This document shows positions 1-8,731 of a stretch of DNA of 64,000 bases, in pieces. The translations under genes and the position numbers were made by a program. Within the stretch, counting starts at the first letter, position 1. Each line of letters starts with the position of its first letter. The notes beneath the pieces were generated by a model. The model saw nothing but the letters and a program-made list of their open reading frames with translations. It made no database searches and was not told the DNA's origin. Source of the stretch: Stenotrophomonas oahuensis (GTDB lineage: Bacteria > Pseudomonadota > Gammaproteobacteria > Xanthomonadales > Xanthomonadaceae); contig NZ_CP115541.1 in the NCBI RefSeq assembly GCF_031834595.1, positions 2,660,501-2,724,500 on the forward strand. The letters run 5' to 3'.

Positions 1-558
1 ATCGAAGAGCAGAAGAAGACCCGTGAAGGCGAATCGCTGATCGCCCGTCCGGCGTACCTGCAGGCACTGGCCGATTACAAGAAGAGCCAGGGCGAGTTCG
101 TCTACCCGGATGCCAATCTGTCGCTGCGCATCACGTTCGGCAACGTGATGGGCTACACCCCCAAGGACGGCGTGGCCTACACCCCGTTCACCACCCTGGA
201 AGGCATCGTCGCCAAGGAAACCGGGGCTGACCCGTTCGATTCGCCCAAGGCCCTGCTCGATGCGGTCAAGGCCAAGCGTTACGGCGGCCTGGAAGACAAG
301 CGGGTCGGCTCGGTGCCGGTCAACTTCCTGTCCAACCTGGACATCACCGGCGGCAACTCCGGTTCGCCGGTGCTGGACGCGCACGGCAAGCTGGTCGGCC
401 TGGCCTTCGACGGCAACTGGGAATCGGTCAGCTCCAACTGGGTGTTCGACCCGGTCATGACCCGCATGATCGCGGTCGACAGCCGCTACATGCAGTGGAT
501 CATGCAGGAAGTGGCTCCGGCTCCGCAGCTGCTGAAAGAGTTGAGCCTCACTCCGTGA
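1..558 (+). CDS. S46 family dipeptidyl-peptidase, C-terminal part (5' end outside window)
   Basis: The reading frame is open from base 1, so only the last 185 residues are present. The motif GGNSGSPVLD holds the expected nucleophile serine of the chymotrypsin-like S46 family (codon 358-360). S46 enzymes are secreted or periplasmic exopeptidases that release dipeptides from peptide N-termini. The residue 18 positions after the serine is glycine (412-414). In S46 enzymes this position separates DPP7-type (Gly, hydrophobic P1) from DPP11-type (Arg, acidic P1), so a DPP7-like preference is inferred. The signal peptide, His and Asp of the triad lie upstream and cannot be checked. A strong terminator follows, so the transcription unit ends here. 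Confidence 0.9.
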   Translation: MEEQKKTREGESLIARPAYLQALADYKKSQGEFVYPDANLSLRITFGNVMGYTPKDGVAYTPFTTLEGIVAKETGADPFDSPKALLDAVKAKRYGGLEDKRVGSVPVNFLSNLDITGGNSGSPVLDAHGKLVGLAFDGNWESVSSNWVFDPVMTRMIAVDSRYMQWIMQEVAPAPQLLKELSLTP

Positions 559-622
559 GGCGCGATCCCGTTTTGCCGGGCATGGCCCGGCACTACGGGA
601 ATTTCCGCGAATGTTTCCAGGC

Positions 623-652
623 AACCCCTCAGCGACGGCTGAGGGGTTTTTT
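623..652 (+). terminator. Rho-independent terminator of the S46 peptidase gene
   Basis: An 11-bp perfect stem (623-633 with 638-648) with loop GACG runs into six T residues. Confidence 0.9.
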
Positions 653-773
653 GTTGCCGGTGTTACAACCCGGCCTTGCGGCCTGCCGACACGGTAGAAT
701 GCAGCTCCCCCACGATCGTTCACGTTCTGTGAACGATTGCGACTGTCTTCCCTTTCAAGGATCTCTAGTTCGC

Positions 774-1418
774 ATGCGCATCCTGCTTGCCCGTCACGGT
801 GAAACCCCGTGGAACGCCGAAGGCCGCTACCAGGGCCAGATCGACATCCCGCTGTCGCCGATTGGTGAGGCCCAGGCCCAGGCACTCGGTGCCCGGCTGG
901 CCTCGGTCGACATCACCCGTGCAGTGGCCTCGCCGCTGTCGCGCGCACAGCGCACCGCGCAGCTGGCCCTGGGCAGCGAACGCGCCGCATCGCTGCTGAC
1001 CGAGCCGGACCTGCAGGAAATCGCCCACGGCGAATGGGAAGGCCTGCTGGCCAGTGAGATCCACGAGAAGGATCCTTCGCGCCTGCGCGCCTGGCGTGAA
1101 GAGCCGGACACCGTGCTGATGCCCGGCGGCGAATCGCTGCGCCTGGTACTGGACCGCAGCTGGCGCGGCCTGGCCCGCGCCGCCGAAGGCCTCGGGGAAC
1201 ACGACACGTTGCTGGTGGTGGCGCATGATGCGGTCAATCGCGTCATTCTGTGCCGCATCCTGGGCCTGCCGCTGTCGCGCCTGTGGACCTTCCGCCAGGC
1301 TCCAACCACGCTCAACATGCTCGAAGGTGCGGACCTGGACAGCCTGGAAGTGGTGCGTCTGAACGATTGCGCCCATCACACCCCGTTCTTCGGCGAAGCC
1401 AAGCACCGCGCGCTGTAA
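774..1418 (+). CDS. Histidine phosphatase family protein (phosphoglycerate mutase-like)
   Basis: The protein has 214 residues. It opens with MRILLARHGET, the RHG signature of the histidine phosphatase superfamily with His8 as the expected phospho-acceptor. A later VVAHDAVNR segment supplies the second conserved histidine. Substrates in this family range from sugar phosphates to alpha-ribazole phosphate and cannot be told from sequence; no cobalamin genes are nearby. The ATG at 774 was preferred to an in-frame upstream start at 495 because the RHG motif of this family lies close to the N-terminus and the upstream stretch crosses the terminator. folC starts 23 bp downstream on the same strand, suggesting co-transcription. 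Confidence 0.85.
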   Translation: MRILLARHGETPWNAEGRYQGQIDIPLSPIGEAQAQALGARLASVDITRAVASPLSRAQRTAQLALGSERAASLLTEPDLQEIAHGEWEGLLASEIHEKDPSRLRAWREEPDTVLMPGGESLRLVLDRSWRGLARAAEGLGEHDTLLVVAHDAVNRVILCRILGLPLSRLWTFRQAPTTLNMLEGADLDSLEVVRLNDCAHHTPFFGEAKHRAL

Positions 1419-1441
1419 CTCCACGAACACGATTCATTGCC

Positions 1442-2716
1442 ATGACCACCTCCCGCCCGCAGACCCTGACCGACTGGCTCGCCTTCATCGAGCAGCAGCA
1501 TCCGGCCACCATCGACATGGGGTTGGACCGTGTGCGCAGCGTTGCCCAGGCCATGGGGCTGGGCGCGCCCGGCAAGCGCGTGATCGTGGTCGGCGGCACC
1601 AATGGCAAGGGCTCCACCGTCGCTTTCATCGAGGCCATCGGCCGTGCGGCGGGCTGGAAGGTGGGGGCGTATACCTCGCCGCACCTGCTGCACTACAACG
1701 AGCGCGTGCGCATCGACGGTGAAAACGCCAGCGATGCCGCGTTGATCAGCGCCTTCAACACCATCGAGGACGCGCGTGGCGATACCACGCTGACCTACTT
1801 CGAGTACGGGACGCTGGCGGCGCTGCAGCTGTTCGGGCAGGCCGGACTGGATCTGGCGGTGCTGGAGGTCGGCCTGGGCGGTCGCCTGGACGCGGTCAAC
1901 ATCGTCGATGCCGATGTCGCTGTGATCACCACCGTGGACATCGACCACAGTGAGTGGCTGGGCGAGGACCGCGAAGCCATCGGCGCGGAGAAGGCCGGCA
2001 TCATCCGGGGCTGGAAGCCGGTGATCCTGGGCGAAACCGATCCGCCCTCCAGCGTGCTGGCGCGTGCGTATCTGGTGGGGGCCAACGCGATCCGTGGCGG
2101 CAGCGACTTCTTTGCGGATGTGATTGACGGCCAGCGCTGGCGCTGGCGCGATGTCGGCATGCGCATCGAGCTGCCGATGCCCGCTTTGCGCGGCCCGATC
2201 CAGCTGCGCAATGCCGCCTCGGCGATCGCCGCCCTGCGCGCGCTGGACCGTCCGTTGCCGCGCGCGGCCATCGTCGAAGGCGTGGCCAATGCACGCATCG
2301 CCGGTCGTCTGCAGACGTTCCAGCGCGAGGGCGTCGAAGTGCTGGTCGATGTGGGCCACAACCCACAGGCGGCGCGCGAACTGGCGGCCGCGCTGAAGGC
2401 GGCACCGACCAGTGGCCGCACCATGGCGGTGTTCGCGGCCCTGCAGGACAAGGATGCCGTGGGCGTGGTCAACGCATTGGCCGAGCGCGTGCAGACCTGG
2501 CATCTGGCCGGGCTGGACGGGGCCCGCGCGCAGAGCGCACAGGCGCTGCAGGCGCGGCTGGCCGATACCGCCGCCGCCGATGCCCACACCCATGCCACCG
2601 TGGAAGACGCGCTGGCACAGGTGGTGTCCAGTGCACAGCCGGGAGATCGCGTGCTGGTGCTGGGCTCGTTCCACACCGCCGCGAAGGCATTGCAATGGCT
2701 GCAATCCACGCCATGA
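1442..2716 (+). CDS. folC: Bifunctional folylpolyglutamate/dihydrofolate synthase FolC
   Basis: A 424-residue Mur-ligase-family enzyme that adds glutamate to dihydropteroate and to tetrahydrofolates in the cytoplasm. The ATP loop GTNGKGS is at residues 52-58. Segments VLEVGLGGRLDAVN and TVDIDHSEWLG, followed by GAEKAGIIR, match the central Mur-ligase/FolC core, and DVGHNPQAA lies in the C-terminal domain. Length agrees with E. coli FolC (about 420). The start ATG gives a standard N-terminus. The order folC-dedD-cvpA-purF that follows is the same as in E. coli, which supports the call. Confidence 0.96.
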   Translation: MTTSRPQTLTDWLAFIEQQHPATIDMGLDRVRSVAQAMGLGAPGKRVIVVGGTNGKGSTVAFIEAIGRAAGWKVGAYTSPHLLHYNERVRIDGENASDAALISAFNTIEDARGDTTLTYFEYGTLAALQLFGQAGLDLAVLEVGLGGRLDAVNIVDADVAVITTVDIDHSEWLGEDREAIGAEKAGIIRGWKPVILGETDPPSSVLARAYLVGANAIRGGSDFFADVIDGQRWRWRDVGMRIELPMPALRGPIQLRNAASAIAALRALDRPLPRAAIVEGVANARIAGRLQTFQREGVEVLVDVGHNPQAARELAAALKAAPTSGRTMAVFAALQDKDAVGVVNALAERVQTWHLAGLDGARAQSAQALQARLADTAAADAHTHATVEDALAQVVSSAQPGDRVLVLGSFHTAAKALQWLQSTP

Positions 2717-2829
2717 TCCGTTCCGCTTGAGACACGCGTCGTGGCCATCATTCAGCTGGCTTGGACGCGACCACTGCCCACCCCCTTATAATCAAGCCGG
2801 CATTCCGCCGCGCCGCCTGCCTGCCTTCC

Positions 2830-3846
2830 GTGGATACTCCTCTGAAACAGCGACTGATTGGTGCCATCGTTCTGGTGGCCTTGGCCGTGATTTTCCTGCC
2901 CATGCTGGTCAAGGGCCCTGCGCCGGACAGTGGCGTGGCCAATGTGCCGATTACCGCGCCCGATGCGCCCGCCGACGGTCAGTTCCAGACCCGCGAGCTG
3001 CCGCTGGTGGCTCCAGCCGGTGGCGCGACCGGCCTGCAGGGTGCTGCGTCCAGCACTGCCCCGTTGAATGAAGCCGCCGCTACGCCGGCCGACGCCGCCG
3101 CGCCGGCGGACACCTCGCCGGCCGTCGCCGCGGGCAACTATGCGGTCAGCTTCGGTGCGTACGCCAGCCAGAAGGACGCCGAGGCGGTCATCGCCTACCT
3201 CAAGCGTTCCAATCTGCCCGGTTTCAGCGAGCCGGCCACCATCAACGGTCGTCAGGCCTTCCGCGTGCGGGTCGGACCCTACGCCGACCGCGCCCAGGCC
3301 GAAGCCGCACGTCTGGAGGCGGTCAAGGTCCGCAACGACGTGAAGGCCGAAGTGGTGACCCTCGACGCGCGCGCTGACACCCCGGCTGCGGCTGCCCCGG
3401 CACCGGCCTCCAGCGCCAGTGCCGCCGCTGCGTCGTCCGCCGTGACCACCGAGGCGCTGCCGCCGGAACCGGTCGCTGCCGCAAAGCCGGCGGCCAAGCC
3501 GGAAGCGCCCAAGCCGGCCCCGAAACCCGAACCCAAGCCGGAAGCCAAGCCGGCCACGCCCGAACCAGCCAAGCCAGTTGCAGCCGTCCCGGCCGCGCCG
3601 GCCGCCAGCAGCGTCGGTTTTGCCGTGCAGCTGGGGGCCTTCGGCAAGGCCGAAGACGCCAACGCGCTGCGCGACAAGGTCCGCGCAGCCGGTTTCAGCG
3701 CGTTTGTAGAGCAGGTACGCACCGACAAGGGCACGCTGCACCGCGTGCGCGTCGGCCCGGTCGCCAATCGAGCCGAGGCGGAGAACCTCAAGGCCCAGGT
3801 TGCGTCCAAGGTCGGCGTGGCCGGCATGGTCCGGCCGCATCCCTGA
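2830..3846 (+). CDS. dedD: SPOR-domain membrane protein, DedD-like, with two SPOR domains
   Basis: 338 residues if the GTG at 2830 is the start. This gives the N-terminus VDTPLKQRLIGAIVLVALAV, with a short cytoplasmic tail and one membrane segment at about residues 8-27, as in DedD. An in-frame ATG at 2761 would add a polar stretch ahead of the membrane segment and is less likely. Two SPOR domains are visible, at about 103-178 and 263-338 (each with GAY/GAF and VRVGP motifs). They are joined by a Pro/Ala/Lys-rich periplasmic linker with KPEPKPE-type repeats. SPOR domains bind septal glycan strands lacking stem peptides, so a cell-division role is inferred. E. coli DedD has a single SPOR domain. 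Confidence 0.88.
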   Translation: MDTPLKQRLIGAIVLVALAVIFLPMLVKGPAPDSGVANVPITAPDAPADGQFQTRELPLVAPAGGATGLQGAASSTAPLNEAAATPADAAAPADTSPAVAAGNYAVSFGAYASQKDAEAVIAYLKRSNLPGFSEPATINGRQAFRVRVGPYADRAQAEAARLEAVKVRNDVKAEVVTLDARADTPAAAAPAPASSASAAAASSAVTTEALPPEPVAAAKPAAKPEAPKPAPKPEPKPEAKPATPEPAKPVAAVPAAPAASSVGFAVQLGAFGKAEDANALRDKVRAAGFSAFVEQVRTDKGTLHRVRVGPVANRAEAENLKAQVASKVGVAGMVRPHP

Positions 3847-3901
3847 TGGCCGGGGCACGCCCCTGCCGGCAGCTTGGCTCCCGCCGTGAGCAGGGGGCCG
3901 C

Positions 3902-4684
3902 ATGATCGACCTCGTCCTGCTGGTGGTGATCGGCATTTCCACGCTGCTGGGGCTGATGCGCGGCTTTGTCAGCATCGTCATCAGCACCTTCTCCTGGTTG
4001 CTGGGGGGATGGGCATCGCTGATGTTCGGGCGCGCCGCCGCCGGCTGGTGGTCGGCACCGGCCGCGCCCGGCACCGGCCATTACTTCGCCGGCTACCTCA
4101 CCGTGTTCCTGCTGGTCATGGTGTCGGTGTGGGGCATTGGCCTGGTGATCCGCCAGGCGGTGCGCTCGACCAGCATGAACAGCGCCGACCGCATGCTCGG
4201 CGGCGGCCTCGGCCTGGCGCGTGGGGCCCTGATCGGCTGCGCCCTGCTGCTGCTGGGCTCGTATACCCCGTTGACCCGGGAACCGTCCTGGCGCGACTCC
4301 AACCTGCGCGCCATGCTCGACCCGGGCGTGGGCTGGATGCAGGCCAAAATGCCGCGCATGCCCGAACTGCCCCAGCTGCCTGACCTGCAGGACATGCAGC
4401 AGCTGCCGGCGGCGCTGCCGGAAGTGAATCTGGCCCAACTGCCGGTGGCAGGGTTGGGCAAGCCGGCCCAGACAGGCGATAATGGCGTGCTTGGCCAGTT
4501 GCTGGGTGGACGCGGATGGCCGCGACCGCTGGATGAAACCCCGCAGCAGGCGGTGGACCCCGCCGACGTGTGGGCGCAAAAGCCAGGTTCCCCCCAGAAT
4601 CTCGACCCGGCGCTGGTGCGCCCGGACGAGCCCGTTCCAGCCCGGAACGGTTCCCCCGGCCAGGCACGGCCACCTTCACAGTAA
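3902..4684 (+). CDS. cvpA: CvpA family inner-membrane protein
   Basis: 260 residues, starting [20 protein letters not shown]. Four hydrophobic segments lie in the first half (about 2-21, 25-45, 61-85, 99-122), as in CvpA. The second half is a polar tail rich in Pro, Gln and Leu, longer than in E. coli CvpA (162 residues). CvpA was named for colicin V production and its molecular role is still unclear. The gene lies between dedD and purF as in E. coli and ends 28 bp before purF. Identification rests on membrane topology plus this conserved position. Confidence 0.88.
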   Translation: MIDLVLLVVIGISTLLGLMRGFVSIVISTFSWLLGGWASLMFGRAAAGWWSAPAAPGTGHYFAGYLTVFLLVMVSVWGIGLVIRQAVRSTSMNSADRMLGGGLGLARGALIGCALLLLGSYTPLTREPSWRDSNLRAMLDPGVGWMQAKMPRMPELPQLPDLQDMQQLPAALPEVNLAQLPVAGLGKPAQTGDNGVLGQLLGGRGWPRPLDETPQQAVDPADVWAQKPGSPQNLDPALVRPDEPVPARNGSPGQARPPSQ

Positions 4685-4712
4685 TGGGCTCGGCCCAGCG
4701 GAGATTCGCACC

Positions 4713-6179
4713 ATGTGTGGCATCGTCGGTATTGTCGGCAACCAGAACGTCGCCGGGCAGTTGTATGACGGCTTGACCGTCCTTCAGCACCGCGGCCAGG
4801 ACGCGGCAGGCATCGCCACCGCCGACGGCACCCGCCTGCGTGTGCAGAAGAAGAACGGCCTGGTCCGCGACGTGTTCGACGCCAAGACCATGTCCACCCT
4901 GGAAGGTCGCGTCGGCATCGCCCATGTGCGCTACCCGACGGCCGGCTCGGAAGGCATGGATGAAGCGCAGCCGTTCTACGTGAACTCGCCGTACGGCATC
5001 GCGCTGGCCCACAACGGCAACCTGATCAATACCGAGGCCCTGCGCCAGCAGGTGTTCGAACAGGATCGCCGCAACATCAACACCGATTCGGACAGCGAAG
5101 TGCTGCTGAACGTGTTCGCCTATGAACTGGACGCGCAGCGCCAGCTGAGCCCGGAAGCGGCCATCCGCGCCGTGGCCGGTGTGCACCGTCGCTGCAAGGG
5201 TGGCTACGCCGTGGTCAGCGTGGTGCTGGGCCTGGGCCTGGTGGCCTTCCGCGACCCGCACGGGATCCGCCCGCTGGTGCTGGGCAAGCGCAGCCACGCA
5301 GAAGGTGACGAATACATCGTGGCCTCTGAATCGGCCGCGCTGGACGTGCTGGGCTTCCAGCGCGTGCGCGACGTGCGCCCCGGCGAAGCGCTGGTGATCA
5401 CTGCGCGCGGCGAGCTGTTCTCTGAAGTGTGTGCGGACCCGGTCGAACACACCCCGTGCATCTTCGAGTACGTCTACTTCGCGCGCCCGGACTCGATGAT
5501 CGACAACGTCTCTGTGCACAAGGCGCGCATGCGCATGGGCATCAAGCTGGGCGAGAAGATCCTGCGCCTGCGTCCGGACCACGACATCGACACCATCATT
5601 CCGATTCCGGATACCTCGCGCGATGCCGCGCTGGAAATCTCCAACGTGCTCGGGGTGAAGTACCGCGAAGGCTTCATCAAGAACCGCTACATCGGCCGCA
5701 CCTTCATCATGCCGGGGCAGGGCGAGCGGGTGAAGTCGGTGCGCCGCAAGCTCAACCCGATCCACCTGGAGTTCCGCAACCGCGTGGTGCTGCTGGTCGA
5801 CGATTCGATCGTGCGCGGCACCACCAGCCAGCAGATCGTGCAGATGGCGCGCGACGCCGGCGCGCGCAAGGTGTACCTGGCCAGCGCCGCACCGCCGGTG
5901 CGTTACCCGAACATCTACGGCATCGACATGCCCGCCGCCGAAGAGCTGGTCGCGCACAACCGCACCGTCGAGCAGATCGAAGCGCACCTGGGCTGCGACT
6001 GGCTGATCTACCAAGACATCGAAGACATGGAAGCAGCGGTGAGTGAAGGCAACCAGGAGCTGAAGAACTTCGACTCCTCGTGCTTCACCGGTGTGTATCC
6101 GACCGGGATCGAGCCGGGCTATTTCGAACGCATCCAGCAGCTGCGTTCGGACGACGCCAAGCACAAGCGCCGCGCCTGA
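4713..6179 (+). CDS. purF: Amidophosphoribosyltransferase PurF
   Basis: 488 residues. It catalyses the first committed step of purine synthesis, transfer of glutamine amide nitrogen to PRPP. The protein begins MCGIVGIVG, so Cys2 becomes the N-terminal nucleophile of the glutaminase domain after Met removal, with no propeptide. The motif QHRGQDAAG follows. The phosphoribosyltransferase half carries the PRPP-binding segment [14 protein letters not shown] at about residues 357-370. Length is close to E. coli PurF (505). It is the last of the folC-dedD-cvpA-purF set; the next gene starts 3 bp after its stop. Confidence 0.97.
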   Translation: MCGIVGIVGNQNVAGQLYDGLTVLQHRGQDAAGIATADGTRLRVQKKNGLVRDVFDAKTMSTLEGRVGIAHVRYPTAGSEGMDEAQPFYVNSPYGIALAHNGNLINTEALRQQVFEQDRRNINTDSDSEVLLNVFAYELDAQRQLSPEAAIRAVAGVHRRCKGGYAVVSVVLGLGLVAFRDPHGIRPLVLGKRSHAEGDEYIVASESAALDVLGFQRVRDVRPGEALVITARGELFSEVCADPVEHTPCIFEYVYFARPDSMIDNVSVHKARMRMGIKLGEKILRLRPDHDIDTIIPIPDTSRDAALEISNVLGVKYREGFIKNRYIGRTFIMPGQGERVKSVRRKLNPIHLEFRNRVVLLVDDSIVRGTTSQQIVQMARDAGARKVYLASAAPPVRYPNIYGIDMPAAEELVAHNRTVEQIEAHLGCDWLIYQDIEDMEAAVSEGNQELKNFDSSCFTGVYPTGIEPGYFERIQQLRSDDAKHKRRA

Positions 6180-6182
6180 GGC

Positions 6183-7028
6183 GTGGCGGTGAGCGTGCCG
6201 CTGCCGCTCGATGCTGCGGCCACGGACCTGCTGCGTGCCGCGCAGCAGTGCATGGCCGAAGCCGATCCACTGCGCAAGGTCGCACTCACCCAGCACCATG
6301 CCCGGCAGTTCCGCGCCGGGCAGCTCAAGGCTGCCGCCGACGCGCAGCCGCCGGAGCCGATCCGCATGCCCGGTCGCCCGCCGCAGCTGCAACTGGTGCA
6401 CCCGCGCGAGCTGCCGCGACGCGGGCTGGGCAGCCCGGAAGGGCGGGCGGCCTTCATTCACGCCATCGCGCATATCGAGTTGAATGCCATCGACCTGGCC
6501 TGGGACGCGGTGTATCGCTTCCGTGGGCTGCCGTCGTCATTCCATGCCGATTGGGTGAGCGTCGCCGATGACGAATCGCGCCACTTCATGCTGCTGCAGG
6601 GGCGTCTTGAAGCGCACGGTCACCGCTATGGGGATTTTCCCGCGCACAACGGCCTGTGGGACATGTGCGAACGAACCGCGCACGACGGCCTGTCGCGCAT
6701 GGCGCTGGTGCCGCGGGTGCTGGAAGCGCGCGGACTGGACGTCACCCCGGGCATGATCACCAAGCTGCGGTCGGCCAACGACCACGCCACCGCCGATGTG
6801 CTGGAAGTGATCCTGCGCGAGGAAGTGGCGCATGTGGCGGCTGGCTCGCGCTGGTATCGGTGGTACTGCGCCCGCGAAGGAGTGGAGCCGCGTGCACGTT
6901 TCATCGCGCTGCTGAAGGAGTACGCGGGCGGGTATCTCAACGGGCCGTTCAACCTGGAAGCGCGTTTGCTGGCCGGGTTTGATGAAGAAGAGATGGCCGA
7001 TCTGGTAGAGCAGGCAGGAAATTCGTGA
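6183..7028 (+). CDS. DUF455 ferritin-like protein
   Basis: 281 residues with a GTG start at 6183 (another GTG at 6189 is possible). Ferritin-like iron-ligand patterns are visible: HIELNAIDLAWD, DDESRHFMLL and LREEVAHVAAG, giving the E-x-x-H spacings expected of a four-helix di-iron fold. The family (COG2833, DUF455) is conserved in bacteria but has no settled function; a relation to the tRNA hydroxylase MiaE has been suggested from fold. The start lies 3 bp after the purF stop, so the two are probably translated from one mRNA. It converges with the DUF2235 gene with almost no spacer. Confidence 0.8.
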   Translation: MAVSVPLPLDAAATDLLRAAQQCMAEADPLRKVALTQHHARQFRAGQLKAAADAQPPEPIRMPGRPPQLQLVHPRELPRRGLGSPEGRAAFIHAIAHIELNAIDLAWDAVYRFRGLPSSFHADWVSVADDESRHFMLLQGRLEAHGHRYGDFPAHNGLWDMCERTAHDGLSRMALVPRVLEARGLDVTPGMITKLRSANDHATADVLEVILREEVAHVAAGSRWYRWYCAREGVEPRARFIALLKEYAGGYLNGPFNLEARLLAGFDEEEMADLVEQAGNS

Positions 7029-7030
7029 TT

Positions 7031-8578
7031 TCAGGCGTTGGCCAACACCACGCGCTTTCCGTCTTCCGTTGGCCGGTTGATGTAGAACAACCCCGGCCCG
7101 GGCCGATACGGCAACTCCCTTACGCCCTCGTCCGCCGCATACAACAGCGCCGTATCCCCCAGCGCATCGAAATTCCAATGCGCAGACTGCATCAGGTAAC
7201 GCTGCCGTAATCGCAGTTCCTGCGCCGCATCCAGCGCGTGGCCCGCCAGTAATCGCGCGGCAATGTCCTGCAGTTCGGCCGGTAACGCCAGCCCCGGTAT
7301 CGCATCCGGCGACTGCTGCCACACCACGCCGGCTGCCACCGCGCGCGCATGCATCAGCCGCAACGCCACCAGCTGGTAGCGCCAGTCAATCTCGCGCTTC
7401 AACACCACCGCCGCATGCGCGAACAACACCCATTGCGGCAGCACGCTGTTGCTGCCGGCCACGCGCATCTGCTGCCAGCGATGCCAGACATCCACCCAAA
7501 CCGCGTCATCGTCCAGGTCCAGGGCTTTCTGCCAGCGCCTGCACGCGGCCTGTGCGCGAACGTATACCTGGGTGCTGCGCAGCAGAGACAGCGGCGGTGC
7601 CGTGGTGTCGGGCACGTCATGCTGTCGGATGCGCTGGCCCTGCGGCCGGGTCAGCAGCTTGGGGCCTTCGATGCGCTGGTCGTAACTGCCGCCGATGTTG
7701 GCGTGCGCGCCGGGCAGGGCGATCTCCTCGAAGGTCGGTGCCACCGTGGTCAAGGCGAAATGATGGCGATGCTCGTCGCGCGCGGTGAGCTGCACCACGG
7801 TATCGGCGCAACCGGCCTTCAGCGCGACCTGTGGCCGCTGGTCGGCTTGGCGGGAATCGATGGCCACTACGGTGTCGAACAGGCCGACGAAGCGCACCGG
7901 ACGTGAACGCACCACGCTGTCGCCCAGCAGCTGCCAGCCGGTGCGGCGCAGCTGTTCGCGCAGCCAGTCGCGGCCCCCGGCGCGGTTGAGCCGGTTCACT
8001 GCGTCGCGGGCCGAAGCCGCCCCGCGCGAGAACCCGAACAGGTCCAGCCGCACCTCACCCAGCACCCGGCCGGGACGCGCCTGCGCGAGCGCCCGCAACG
8101 CCTCCGGCAAACGTTCGTCGAGGGCACGCCGGACCTTGGCGATCACCCCGCTGCGGCCAATGCCGAACGCCAGGCCCATCAGGTCATCCTCTTCACCGGT
8201 GCGCGTGCCGGCACCTTCGATGTAGATCGCCAGCGACAGCAGCCCGGGCAGGGCAGGGGAGGCAGCACGGTGGTCCGGATACAGCGCGTGCAACCGCGCG
8301 ATGTTGGTCAGCCCGTTGCTGTAGCTGCTGGTCAGGCGGCTTTGATACGGCGATGCATCATCGGCAAGCACCGCCGGGGCCGGCGGACGCGGGGCGGGCG
8401 TGGTGCTGCCGGCAGGACGCGAGGCATGCTGCAGGTTGTCGGCGTTGTTGCGGGTGCCGTCGAAGAACAGGCCGATCTGGAGCGAAACGAGGTCGGTCTC
8501 ATCAGGTTGCCCTGCCATGGCGTCGGTTCCCGGTCGATGCACGGCCACGTTAACGCGAAAGCGGTACTTACGCGACAT
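7031..8578 (-). CDS. DUF2235 alpha/beta-hydrolase protein (Tle1-like phospholipase family), no T6SS genes nearby
   Basis: 515 residues from the ATG at 8578; a second ATG at 8518 (start MAGQPDETD) has a better GGGAA ribosome-binding sequence and may be the real start. The segment GLFFDGTRNN near the N-terminus and the nucleophile elbow GFSRGAAS (Ser184 in the long form) are hallmarks of DUF2235, whose best-known members are type VI secretion phospholipase effectors (Tle1). No signal peptide, VgrG, Hcp, PAAR or immunity gene is visible within the window. It may be an orphan effector or a housekeeping lipase. It is divergent from the metalloprotease gene, with 153 bp between starts. Confidence 0.78.
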   Translation of the reverse strand: MSRKYRFRVNVAVHRPGTDAMAGQPDETDLVSLQIGLFFDGTRNNADNLQHASRPAGSTTPAPRPPAPAVLADDASPYQSRLTSSYSNGLTNIARLHALYPDHRAASPALPGLLSLAIYIEGAGTRTGEEDDLMGLAFGIGRSGVIAKVRRALDERLPEALRALAQARPGRVLGEVRLDLFGFSRGAASARDAVNRLNRAGGRDWLREQLRRTGWQLLGDSVVRSRPVRFVGLFDTVVAIDSRQADQRPQVALKAGCADTVVQLTARDEHRHHFALTTVAPTFEEIALPGAHANIGGSYDQRIEGPKLLTRPQGQRIRQHDVPDTTAPPLSLLRSTQVYVRAQAACRRWQKALDLDDDAVWVDVWHRWQQMRVAGSNSVLPQWVLFAHAAVVLKREIDWRYQLVALRLMHARAVAAGVVWQQSPDAIPGLALPAELQDIAARLLAGHALDAAQELRLRQRYLMQSAHWNFDALGDTALLYAADEGVRELPYRPGPGLFYINRPTEDGKRVVLANA

Positions 8579-8731
8579 AGCTGAACCGTCGTGGCTGCCG
8601 ATCACAGTTCCAGACATTGACCGGGCAGACCTCTTGTTTTCACACGAATGATTGAAGCCATATGACATGGCTGCTGACAGGGGCGGCAGTGCACCAACAA
8701 CCATGACTGTTCACTCACGGAGAACGACACA

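Noticed and set aside
4116..6473. 785-residue minus-strand frame across cvpA, purF and the DUF455 gene
   Set aside because: It crosses three genes of the opposite strand and has no protein-like domains.
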